The notes under the pieces: generated by a model | What the model was told of the DNA's origin: nothing | Seen by the model: the letters and a program-made list of their open reading frames with translations, nothing else | Databases searched by the model: none | Program-made: the position numbers and the translations under genes | NCBI GenBank assembly: GCA_024639085.1 | Contig: JAHEJB010000012.1 | Span: 1-33,477, forward strand | Origin: Rubricoccaceae bacterium | Lineage (GTDB): Bacteria; Bacteroidota; Rhodothermia; Rhodothermales; Rubricoccaceae | DNA length: 33,477 nucleotides | Direction of reading: 5' to 3' | Part shown: positions 8,433 to 14,853 of the stretch, piece after piece | How positions within the stretch are numbered: the stretch's first letter is position 1 | Layout of the letters: every line of letters begins with the position of its first letter

Positions 8433-9938
8433 ATGACGGAGCCGTTTACCTCCATCAAATCTCTGCCGGAGCATGTTGGCGAACGCGTAACGCTCAAAGG
8501 TTGGCTCTACAATAAGCGCGGCTCAAAGGCTCTTTATTTCCTGATCCTACGTGACGGGACAGGGCTCGTTCAATGTGTGGTCAATCAGGACAACGTTGAT
8601 GAGACGTCCTTTGCTGTCGCGGAAACGGCAACGCAGGAGAGTGCGCTCGAAATCGTGGGAACAGTGAATGCTGATGAGCGTCAGGTCGGCGGCGTAGAGA
8701 TTCACGCCGAGTCCGCTACGCTTATCGCTCAGGCCGAGTCTTACCCGATAACGCCAAAAGAACACGGCGTCGAGTTTCTGATGGACAACCGCCATCTTTG
8801 GCTCCGAAGCCAGCGGCAATGGGCCATCATGAGGGTCAGAAACCGCATCATCATGGCCATCCACGCGTATTTCCAGTCGGAGGGATACATCCAGATGGAC
8901 CCGCCCGTGCTGACTGGAAACGCTGTCGAAGGAACATCAACACTTTTTGAACTTGAGTACTTCGATAAGCCCGCGTACCTCACGCAAAGTGGGCAACTGC
9001 ATGGCGAAGCGATGGCGATGGCGCACGGCAAGATTTATACGTTCGGCCCAACGTTCCGCGCAGAGAAATCCAAGACTCGTCGCCACCTAACTGAGTTCTG
9101 GATGATCGAGCCGGAAATGGCGTTCTATGATCTCGACATGGATATGCAGGTGGCCGAAGAACTGCTGTTAGCTATTGTTGGAGATGTCTTACGTGACTGT
9201 CGGGACGAGCTCGAAATCCTCGGGCGAGATTTCGCGAAGCTTGACCTCATTCAGGGTCCTTTCCCTCGTATTTCGTACGATGAGGCCGTAGAACTACTCC
9301 ATAGTGATGAGACGCAGCGGATCCTGGACGCCGAACATGAGGAAACGACAGCAGAAGAGAAAGTGCTTAAAGAAGAGCGCACGGCAAACAGAGCAGCGTA
9401 CGGACAGGCGAAGAAAGGGGAGAAGCGACGGATTGACGCGCGAGAAATCGACATCAACAAACGGCTGGATGAGATTGAGGAGGACCTTCGCAACATCCCG
9501 GCCTGGAAGGAGAGCGCTGCCAACTTCGAGTGGGGCGCTGACTTTGGAGGATCGGACGAGACGGTTCTAACCAAACACTTTGATCGTCCAATCATCGTTC
9601 ATCGCTTTCCAGCCGTTATCAAGGCGTTCTATATGAAACGCGATCCTGAAGATGATCGGCTGGCGCTTGGGATGGATGTGCTCGCGCCCGAAGGCTACGG
9701 CGAGATTGTCGGCGGAGGGGAAAGGGCTACGGACCTCGCATTCCTGAAGCAACAGGTTCAGGATCACGGCCTTCCAGAAGAGGTATTTGACTGGTACTTC
9801 GACCTCCGGCGTTACGGGTCCGTACCACACAGCGGTTTCGGGATCGGGCTCGAACGAACCGTGGCGTGGATATGCGGCCTCCATCACGTCCGCGAGACCA
9901 TTCCCTTCCCACGCCTGATGGGCCGAATTCACCCTTAA
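8433..9938 (+). CDS. asnS: Asparaginyl-tRNA synthetase with a 74-residue charged insert
   Basis: This class II aminoacyl-tRNA synthetase charges tRNA-Asn. The N-terminal OB-fold anticodon-binding domain (VTLKGWLYNKRG) is followed by the catalytic domain with motif 2 FRAEKSKTRRHLTEF and motif 3 GFGIGLERTVAW. The wording matches the Bacillus/Thermus-type AsnRS rather than the E. coli type. Between YDEAVELLH and FEWGADFGG lies a helical, Lys/Glu/Arg-rich insert of 74 residues (9303-9524), making the protein 501 aa against about 430-440 for that type. The track ORF starts at a GTG (8358) in the tsaC stop; its extra 25 residues do not look like AsnRS, so the ATG at 8433 is chosen. The stop lies 1 bp before the next start. 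Confidence 0.95.
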   Translation: MTEPFTSIKSLPEHVGERVTLKGWLYNKRGSKALYFLILRDGTGLVQCVVNQDNVDETSFAVAETATQESALEIVGTVNADERQVGGVEIHAESATLIAQAESYPITPKEHGVEFLMDNRHLWLRSQRQWAIMRVRNRIIMAIHAYFQSEGYIQMDPPVLTGNAVEGTSTLFELEYFDKPAYLTQSGQLHGEAMAMAHGKIYTFGPTFRAEKSKTRRHLTEFWMIEPEMAFYDLDMDMQVAEELLLAIVGDVLRDCRDELEILGRDFAKLDLIQGPFPRISYDEAVELLHSDETQRILDAEHEETTAEEKVLKEERTANRAAYGQAKKGEKRRIDAREIDINKRLDEIEEDLRNIPAWKESAANFEWGADFGGSDETVLTKHFDRPIIVHRFPAVIKAFYMKRDPEDDRLALGMDVLAPEGYGEIVGGGERATDLAFLKQQVQDHGLPEEVFDWYFDLRRYGSVPHSGFGIGLERTVAWICGLHHVRETIPFPRLMGRIHP

Positions 9939-9939
9939 G

Positions 9940-10419
9940 ATGTCCACTCTGGATGACAACCGGTACATGCGCCTCGCTATTGCCAAAGCGATGGAGGGAG
10001 TAGAAGCAGGAGGGAGCCCGTTTGGGGCGTGCATCGTGAAAGGAGACAGAGTGGTCGCCTGCGTGCACAACGTCGTGTGGCAGACGATGGACATCACAGC
10101 ACATGCCGAAGTTCATTGTATTCGTGAGGCGTGCCGTTCGCTGGGAAACATAGACTTGCAGGGCTGCACCGTCTACACGACTACAGAACCGTGCCCCATG
10201 TGCTTCTCTGCCATCCATTGGGCCAATTGCGACCGTATCGTTTTTGGTACCTCAATTGCTGATGCACAGGCAGCGGGATTCCGCGAGCTAACTATTTCCA
10301 ACGAGCAGATGAAATCGTTTGGAGGAAGCGACCTGGAGGTCGAAGGAGGCTCCCTGCGCGATGAATGCCTGGCGGTATTTGAGGCCTTCAATGCTCGCCC
10401 GGACAAAGCTGTGTATTGA
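9940..10419 (+). CDS. Nucleoside/nucleobase deaminase, guanine-deaminase-like
   Basis: This zinc-dependent cytidine-deaminase-fold enzyme has HAE (H55, catalytic E57) and the zinc cysteines in PCPMC (C85, C88). The C-terminal half (IHWANCDRIVFG, then AxAAGF and a D-E-C tail) resembles bacterial GuaD guanine deaminases more than the tRNA adenosine deaminase TadA, which typically carries a different C-terminus. A purine-salvage role, guanine to xanthine, is the most likely assignment but is inferred. The length of 159 aa is standard. It starts 1 bp after the asnS stop, and its TGA overlaps the ATG of the next gene by one base, so it sits inside a translationally coupled run. Confidence 0.85.
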   Translation: MSTLDDNRYMRLAIAKAMEGVEAGGSPFGACIVKGDRVVACVHNVVWQTMDITAHAEVHCIREACRSLGNIDLQGCTVYTTTEPCPMCFSAIHWANCDRIVFGTSIADAQAAGFRELTISNEQMKSFGGSDLEVEGGSLRDECLAVFEAFNARPDKAVY

Positions 10420-11081
10420 TGCCACTTCCCCGCATCCCTTACGAATTCGAATCGGTTGCAGAGGACGAGATGCTCGCTCGGGCCGAGGCTTTCTACAAAA
10501 AGATGGAGCAGCGTAGGTCCGTTCGTGATTTCTCGGATCGACCGGTACCGCGCGAATTGATCGAACGCGCTATTCAAACGGCATCCACAGCGCCGAGTGG
10601 TGCACACATGCAGCCGTGGACCTTCGTTGCCGTCAGCGACCCACCGTTGAAACGACAGATACGCACTGCTGCAGAGAAAGAGGAGCGAGAGAGCTACGAC
10701 GGGCGGATGTCGGAAGAGTGGCTAGAGGCGCTCGAACCAATTGGCACAGACGCTAACAAACCGTTTCTCGAAATTGTACCGTGGATCGTTGTGCTCTTCG
10801 CCCAACGTTCGGGCCTTCGCGAGGATGGGACGAAGCGAAAGCACTACTATGTTCAGGAAAGTTGCGGAATAGCGGCAGGGCTATTCATTGCCGCCCTTCA
10901 TGAAATGGGGTTAGTGACGTTAACGCACACACCCAGTCCGATGCGCTTTCTAAGCGAACTTCTGGAGCGTCCATCGAATGAAGCACCGTATATCCTCTTC
11001 CCAGTGGGATTTCCAGCCACCAATGCGACGGTGCCCGATCTACATCGAAAGCCACTGAAGGAAGTGGCAATCTGGAAGTAA
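10419..11081 (+). CDS. Nitroreductase-family flavoprotein, iodotyrosine-deiodinase-like
   Basis: This FMN-dependent nitroreductase-fold protein has RRSVRDFSDRPVP (phosphate-binding start), TAPSGAHMQPW and a C-terminal VPDLHRKPL. The VPDL-RKPL ending and the lid region match the iodotyrosine deiodinase (IYD) subgroup, which also has bacterial members. When aligned from memory to human IYD, the three residues that bind the substrate zwitterion (E157, Y161, K182) correspond to E89, Y93 and K114 here, with identical spacing. Reductive dehalogenation of halotyrosine is therefore the best prediction; the physiological substrate in bacteria is not established. The start is the ATG overlapping the previous TGA; the track's extra TTG codon is ignored. 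The length is 220 aa. Confidence 0.85.
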   Translation: MPLPRIPYEFESVAEDEMLARAEAFYKKMEQRRSVRDFSDRPVPRELIERAIQTASTAPSGAHMQPWTFVAVSDPPLKRQIRTAAEKEERESYDGRMSEEWLEALEPIGTDANKPFLEIVPWIVVLFAQRSGLREDGTKRKHYYVQESCGIAAGLFIAALHEMGLVTLTHTPSPMRFLSELLERPSNEAPYILFPVGFPATNATVPDLHRKPLKEVAIWK

Positions 11082-11093
11082 TCGTCCTAGGCG

Positions 11094-11294
11094 CTACGAA
11101 CGACGCAATGGGCGGACGTTCTGCGCCATCAAGCCAGCCTTGCCACCGACGACAGCAAACTCAACGGAATCGCCAGCATTGAGCGACTCGTCTGAGCGTT
11201 GCGCACGGAATGGGATTAGGTCAGCCTTGCGACCCTGTCTGACGAAGCCACGCCGCTTGCGGGCATCAAAAGAATCAATAAAGCCTTGTGTCAT
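11094..11294 (-). CDS. Divergent small cold-shock-domain protein
   Basis: The 66-residue product aligns across its length with the five-strand cold-shock domain: an opening GFIDSFD strand, a RGFVRQ segment at the RNP1 position, LIPFRA at the RNP2 position, and a closing GDSVEFAVVGGKAGLMAQNV that is the clearest CSD signature. RNP1 and RNP2 are weak: the usual KGFGFI and VFVHFS are only partly kept and the first-strand Trp is missing, so RNA binding may be altered. It is convergent with the nitroreductase gene (12 bp apart). Upstream lie 122 bp without a gene before the lipase-like gene on the same strand. Confidence 0.7.
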   Translation of the reverse strand: MTQGFIDSFDARKRRGFVRQGRKADLIPFRAQRSDESLNAGDSVEFAVVGGKAGLMAQNVRPLRRS

Positions 11295-11416
11295 GACGAA
11301 AAGCGTCTGGGGGGACAGAGTTGGACCGTGAATGCCATCGCAAACGAAGGTATCGGCCGATAGATTCGTATCCTTTATGGAGGTCCCTAGAAGTTTCCCT
11401 CAGTATCAGTGAAGCC

Positions 11417-12250
11417 TCAGGCGTGCTTCATAATCCACGCGGAGAGCTCAGAAAGAACCGTATCTCGCTCAGGCTCGTTCATCGTCTCGTGCCTCAGTCC
11501 ATCGTACAGGCGCAATGTTTTGTCGGTTGAAGGCGCCTCGGCATAGAGCCACTTCGAACCATTTGGATCTGTAATATGATCCTCAGTCCCGTGGAAGAGG
11601 TACAAAGGCATTCTGAAGACCTTAGGGTGCATTCTAACCTTTTCGGTGGCCTCCAGAACCTCGGCACCCATGCGCGCGCTAATTCCGCTGTTGTTTACAA
11701 GCGGATCAGCGAGGTAGGCTTCCTGAACAACTTTGTCCCGCGAGATGTGCTCAATGTCAAATTTGCCCATAACGAGCTTGGGCACAACGCGGTTAACTAA
11801 CCCAACGAGTTTCTGCTTGACGGGAGAGAGGTCAGCAGGAATCTGAAGAGCAGGCGATGAGAGGATAAGCGCGTGCAGCTGCGGATGGTGGTTAACAACG
11901 AAGAGGGACGCAATCAGCCCTCCAAGGGAATGGCCCATAAGAAAGAGCGGAATGCCTTCAATAGTTGAAAGGATTTGCTGCATCGTCAATGCTACATCCC
12001 CCACGTATTCCTCGAAGGATTCTACGTAGGCGCGAGGACCCTCGGATTGCCCATGACCGCGCTGGTCATAACTGTACACAGCAATGCCGTGCGTCATCAT
12101 ATGAGAAGCCATGTAGGCGTAGCGCCCGCTGTGCTCATTGACACCATGCACGAGCAGAATGGCGGCCTTGGGCGGCTCATCCGGTAACCACGATCGCGTT
12201 AGGAGCTGAAGACCGTCACGAGTTAAAAGAGAGCCGGTTGTGTGCTGCAT
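11417..12250 (-). CDS. Alpha/beta hydrolase, monoacylglycerol-lipase-like
   Basis: This serine hydrolase belongs to the lysophospholipase/monoglyceride lipase group. Visible are the oxyanion-hole segment LVHGVNEHSGRY, the family-typical YDQRGHGQSEGPR, the nucleophile elbow GHSLGG (Ser about 108), the acid in GTEDHITDP and the catalytic His in LRHETMNEPERD. No signal peptide is present, so a cytoplasmic or membrane-peripheral location is likely. The track ORF uses a GTG at 12265; the ATG at 12250 (277 aa) is more natural. The true substrate is unknown. Its N-terminal side faces the divergent 95-aa gene, 65 bp away. Confidence 0.85.
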   Translation of the reverse strand: MQHTTGSLLTRDGLQLLTRSWLPDEPPKAAILLVHGVNEHSGRYAYMASHMMTHGIAVYSYDQRGHGQSEGPRAYVESFEEYVGDVALTMQQILSTIEGIPLFLMGHSLGGLIASLFVVNHHPQLHALILSSPALQIPADLSPVKQKLVGLVNRVVPKLVMGKFDIEHISRDKVVQEAYLADPLVNNSGISARMGAEVLEATEKVRMHPKVFRMPLYLFHGTEDHITDPNGSKWLYAEAPSTDKTLRLYDGLRHETMNEPERDTVLSELSAWIMKHA

Positions 12251-12296
12251 GGCGGAATTAATCACTGGAGGCTAAGTTTAACCAGTAGCCCCACCC

Positions 12297-12323
12297 TATG
12301 CTATGACTGTATGCTATGACTGT
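12297..12323. repeat. 13-bp tandem duplication across a start codon
   Basis: TATGCTATGACTG is repeated back to back (12297-12309 and 12310-12322, plus one further T). The ATG of the downstream gene (12316) lies in the second copy; the equivalent ATG in the first copy (12303) is out of frame because the unit is not a multiple of three. Confidence 0.85.
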
Positions 12324-12603
12324 TCTGGAATCCTCTCCATTACCCGAAGCTATCCTGGATTTCATTGACGAGTGTATGCGATCGCTACAGGACGGCCAAT
12401 TGGAACCTCGGTTTATTCTGCTCGGCCCCGAATCATACGAAAGCCTCCGACACGCTATTGCCAAGCGCTTTGGCCGGAGTCCAGGCTACTTTGAGCAATA
12501 TCAATATCTCACACTCGTCGTCGACCCATTTCGTGGCAAGTCGGTTTGCGTATCTCCTGCGCCAAGAGATGTTGTCGAGAAGGTGAGAGGCGAAACCGTT
12601 TAG
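12316..12603 (+). CDS. Small protein of unknown function
   Basis: This 95-residue soluble protein has no signal peptide or membrane segment. It has a mixed helix/strand look, with an acidic N-terminal helix (AILDFIDECMRSLQDG), then FILLGPESYESLRHAIAKRFG and a strand pair LTLVVDPFRGKSVCVSP. I do not recognise a family. It is kept as a gene because it fills the gap between two minus-strand genes, has an ordinary composition and starts with ATG. The tandem repeat over the start could affect initiation. It is convergent with the methyltransferase-like gene downstream (77 bp apart). Confidence 0.6.
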   Translation: MTVLESSPLPEAILDFIDECMRSLQDGQLEPRFILLGPESYESLRHAIAKRFGRSPGYFEQYQYLTLVVDPFRGKSVCVSPAPRDVVEKVRGETV

Positions 12604-12680
12604 GAGTCCATCATGAAATCCATCTGGAATAAGACTGTGCTTGTAGAGACTGATCGCTTCGTCGTAATCGAGGGCTGCGG

Positions 12681-13145
12681 CTAGTTCCGACGAAAGACCG
12701 GCAACCACCGCGGAACCGACTCGCAGTACGTTTCCCATCGTTCAGGAAACCGCGAGAGAAGCCAGGGTTCCTCGTAGCGGACGACGCGCACATGAAAGGC
12801 GATGCCAAGAACAAGCACGTACATCCCAATCAGAGGCGAGCCCAGCGTAAGGGCCCAGCCGACAATGATTGTGAGTACGCCGACATACATCGGATTGCGG
12901 CAGTAGCGGTACAATCCAACGATTACAAGTTCCTTCGGAGGGCTCCACGGCGCCAGCGTTCCTTTTCCTGAAGTATAGAAGTCACGTACACACCAGGATA
13001 GGACGAAGACTCCAATCACCAGGATTGGAACGCCCCAAAGCAAGCTTCCTTGCGACCAGGGATCAATGCCTGCGATGAGTGCAGGAAGCACAAACGCAGC
13101 AACTCCCGGGAGAACCAGAAGCGCAAGCAATGCTCGGGCAAACAT
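12681..13145 (-). CDS. Isoprenylcysteine-methyltransferase-like membrane protein (first copy)
   Basis: This is a small integral membrane protein of the ICMT/PEMT-like superfamily with about four hydrophobic segments. The SAM-binding C-terminal signature is clear: PWSPPKELVIVGLYRYCRNPMYVGVL, then a membrane hairpin, then RYEEPWLLSRFPERWETYC. Bacterial members methylate small hydrophobic or lipid substrates, mostly unidentified. At 154 aa the length is normal. It is the last of a run of minus-strand genes beginning with glpK, and it lies 79 bp after the cysteine-rich gene. A second family member is found 1.2 kb upstream; the two share the motif but differ widely elsewhere. Confidence 0.8.
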   Translation of the reverse strand: MFARALLALLVLPGVAAFVLPALIAGIDPWSQGSLLWGVPILVIGVFVLSWCVRDFYTSGKGTLAPWSPPKELVIVGLYRYCRNPMYVGVLTIIVGWALTLGSPLIGMYVLVLGIAFHVRVVRYEEPWLLSRFPERWETYCESVPRWLPVFRRN

Positions 13146-13224
13146 GACAATGATTAGTATGCTGTTGAGAACTTGCTAATTGCGGCAGGCAAACAGAAGG
13201 AGCAACGAGAATGCGGGTGCGTGC

Positions 13225-13752
13225 TTAGGCAGCAACGGGCACAGGCTCCACCTCAGCAACTGCCACGACGTAATTCTTGCCGTACACCTTCGCGCACTTC
13301 GGGCAGGTCGTGTAGAAGTAGTACGCCATCTTCTGTGTCAGCCCCTTGGAATGGAGGTACGATTCCATCTCCTTTTCCCACTTGCCGATGTCTCGAAAGG
13401 GTCCTTCAAACACTTTTGTGAGGAAATCGCCTGACAGTTGCACCATTTCGTGGCCGGGAACGTCCCGTGTGACTGAGAAATAGTGTTCGCCCTTCCACAT
13501 GGAGGGATCTCGAGACATCACGATGAAATCGCCGTCGCTGTGGGCGTCAGCACTCTCGATGTCCCCGAACGTCTTGGAGAACACAGAGCCCATATTCGTG
13601 GGGATGTGAAAGAGGCTCTTCGTCTCCGCTTTGAGAAACAGTTTGTTCTCAAAATGAAGCTCACGCTCATCCCAACCCTCTGTGTTGAAGCGTGGGCAAC
13701 AACCGGTTTGATTGTCGCTTGTATCGTAGTGAGGTAGTGTGTTGACTTCCAT
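13225..13752 (-). CDS. Conserved cysteine-rich protein of unknown function
   Basis: This 175-residue soluble protein has two cysteine clusters, a GCCPRF near the N-terminus (C18, C19) and TCPKCAKVYGKNYVV near the C-terminus (C150, C153). Together with nearby His residues they could form a metal site. I recall very similar proteins in other bacteria, sometimes labelled hydrolase without evidence; the internal run SLFHIPTNMGSVFSKTF and VFEGPF segments seem family-specific. It starts with ATG, preceded by an unusually strong Shine-Dalgarno sequence. No function can be assigned. Neighbours on the same strand are a gamma-glutamylcyclotransferase-like gene upstream and a methyltransferase-like gene downstream. 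Confidence 0.8.
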   Translation of the reverse strand: MEVNTLPHYDTSDNQTGCCPRFNTEGWDERELHFENKLFLKAETKSLFHIPTNMGSVFSKTFGDIESADAHSDGDFIVMSRDPSMWKGEHYFSVTRDVPGHEMVQLSGDFLTKVFEGPFRDIGKWEKEMESYLHSKGLTQKMAYYFYTTCPKCAKVYGKNYVVAVAEVEPVPVAA

Positions 13753-13758
13753 GGCTTG

Positions 13759-13764
13759 ACCTCC
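13759..13764 (-). promoter_or_regulatory. Strong Shine-Dalgarno sequence of the cysteine-rich gene
   Basis: On the minus strand GGAGGT lies 6 nt before the ATG at 13752, a near-perfect anti-16S match. Most genes in this window lack a recognisable Shine-Dalgarno sequence, so this one stands out and supports the chosen start. The 177 bp upstream, up to the previous gene, hold nothing else I can name. Confidence 0.6.
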
Positions 13765-13929
13765 AACTATATCTGTGTAAGTGAGCTTAGGCGGTCGTCG
13801 AGTGTGTGCGTGTAGGCTGGAAGATGATCAAGGGTACCGGGGAATCCTCGCAATCGAAGTGCATAGGACGTGCCAGCGCCGCGTGATATCTCTTGCTGTC
13901 TCGAACACGCTCGGTTTAACGTGGCTAAT

Positions 13930-14268
13930 TCAGGACTCTGCTTCCACGTACACCCAAGCTTGCGTACCAGATGCGAGAACCATTGATATCCGTTTGTAAG
14001 CAGCTACCTCGTAGTCGTCGGCTTTCGCGAGCTCGTCTTCGCTGACCTCGAACGTGATACCATCTACACGCGCCTCGACGTTCTGACTGGGTCTGGCAAT
14101 AGGGTGATTAGCTTTGCCACTTGCAGCCAGCACGGCCGCGTCATTGATCTGGACCAGCGTCAATTCAAAGCCAACCAGTTGATCTGCGCTTCCTTGGAGT
14201 ATTCTCCCAAACGTCGCCATCTGCACGGACTTCTGTCTGAGAGTGCCGTAGGAAAAGAGGAGGGGCAT
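13930..14268 (-). CDS. Gamma-glutamylcyclotransferase-like (AIG2/GGCT fold) protein
   Basis: The start MPLLFSYGTLR is the hallmark phosphate/substrate-binding YGTLR loop of the GGCT fold. Next come VDGITFEVSEDELAKADDYE, where E87 is the expected catalytic glutamate, then YKRISM and a closing AWVYV strand. The family removes 5-oxoproline from gamma-glutamyl dipeptides or gamma-glutamylamines; the exact substrate cannot be told. At 112 aa it is a standard compact member. It lies 70 bp downstream of the second methyltransferase-like gene, on the same strand. Confidence 0.85.
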   Translation of the reverse strand: MPLLFSYGTLRQKSVQMATFGRILQGSADQLVGFELTLVQINDAAVLAASGKANHPIARPSQNVEARVDGITFEVSEDELAKADDYEVAAYKRISMVLASGTQAWVYVEAES

Positions 14269-14338
14269 GATCGAGGAAGAATTCTGAACGTAGGTGATTC
14301 CACCTTTTGGCGGTATGTGTGTTGTTCATGAGATCGGT

Positions 14339-14833
14339 TTAGACCCAGCGTCGGACGCGACTTTTGTACTCCAGGTAAGCTGCACCAAATTTGCGTTCGA
14401 GGTACTCCTCTTCCGGTTTGATGGCGAGTTCCTGAAGTAACCATCCGACCATGGGAGTTAGGAATAGTATCCACCAGTTCATCAGGACAACACCGATTCC
14501 AATGCAACTCAAGACCATCTGCAGGTACATTGGATTACGGGTGAGTTCGAATGGCCCACTTTCTTCAATGTGAGGCGTTGGTTTCCACGGATTTTCGTTC
14601 TGGCCTCGACGACGAAACAGCCGAACTGCTCGGAGCCCGAGGCCCAGAACCGAAATGACAATAATCAAACCGCCCACGAGATACCGAAGAGCCAACGGAA
14701 TTGCCAAGCCGAAATCAATCGGCCACAACCAATTCAATCCAATACCGAGCAGGATCGCGATCAGCGGGATACCCGGCGGAAAGAACCGAACGGCTGCCGC
14801 GTCTTTTTGATTTACAGGGTTCTCGGTATTCAT
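14339..14833 (-). CDS. Isoprenylcysteine-methyltransferase-like membrane protein (second copy)
   Basis: This 164-residue membrane protein has hydrophobic segments at about 20-40, 50-68 and 108-130. The ICMT/PEMT-like signature is NPWKPTPHIEESGPFELTRNPMYLQMVL, followed by KPEEEYLERKFGAAYLEYKSRVRRWV, the typical end of these enzymes. A SAM-dependent methyltransferase of a membrane-embedded substrate is inferred. It begins only 20 bp after the glpK stop, so it is most likely co-transcribed with glpK. Compared with the copy at 12.7 kb, only the NPMY motif region and general topology agree, so they are distinct subfamilies rather than a recent duplication. Confidence 0.82.
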   Translation of the reverse strand: MNTENPVNQKDAAAVRFFPPGIPLIAILLGIGLNWLWPIDFGLAIPLALRYLVGGLIIVISVLGLGLRAVRLFRRRGQNENPWKPTPHIEESGPFELTRNPMYLQMVLSCIGIGVVLMNWWILFLTPMVGWLLQELAIKPEEEYLERKFGAAYLEYKSRVRRWV

Positions 14834-14853
14834 GTTGTTCTCTGGCGAGGTCG

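Noticed and set aside
9567-10218. Minus-strand ORFs of 176 and 163 aa across the asnS/deaminase junction
   Set aside because: They are antisense to confident coding sequence, mutually overlapping, and without family signals.
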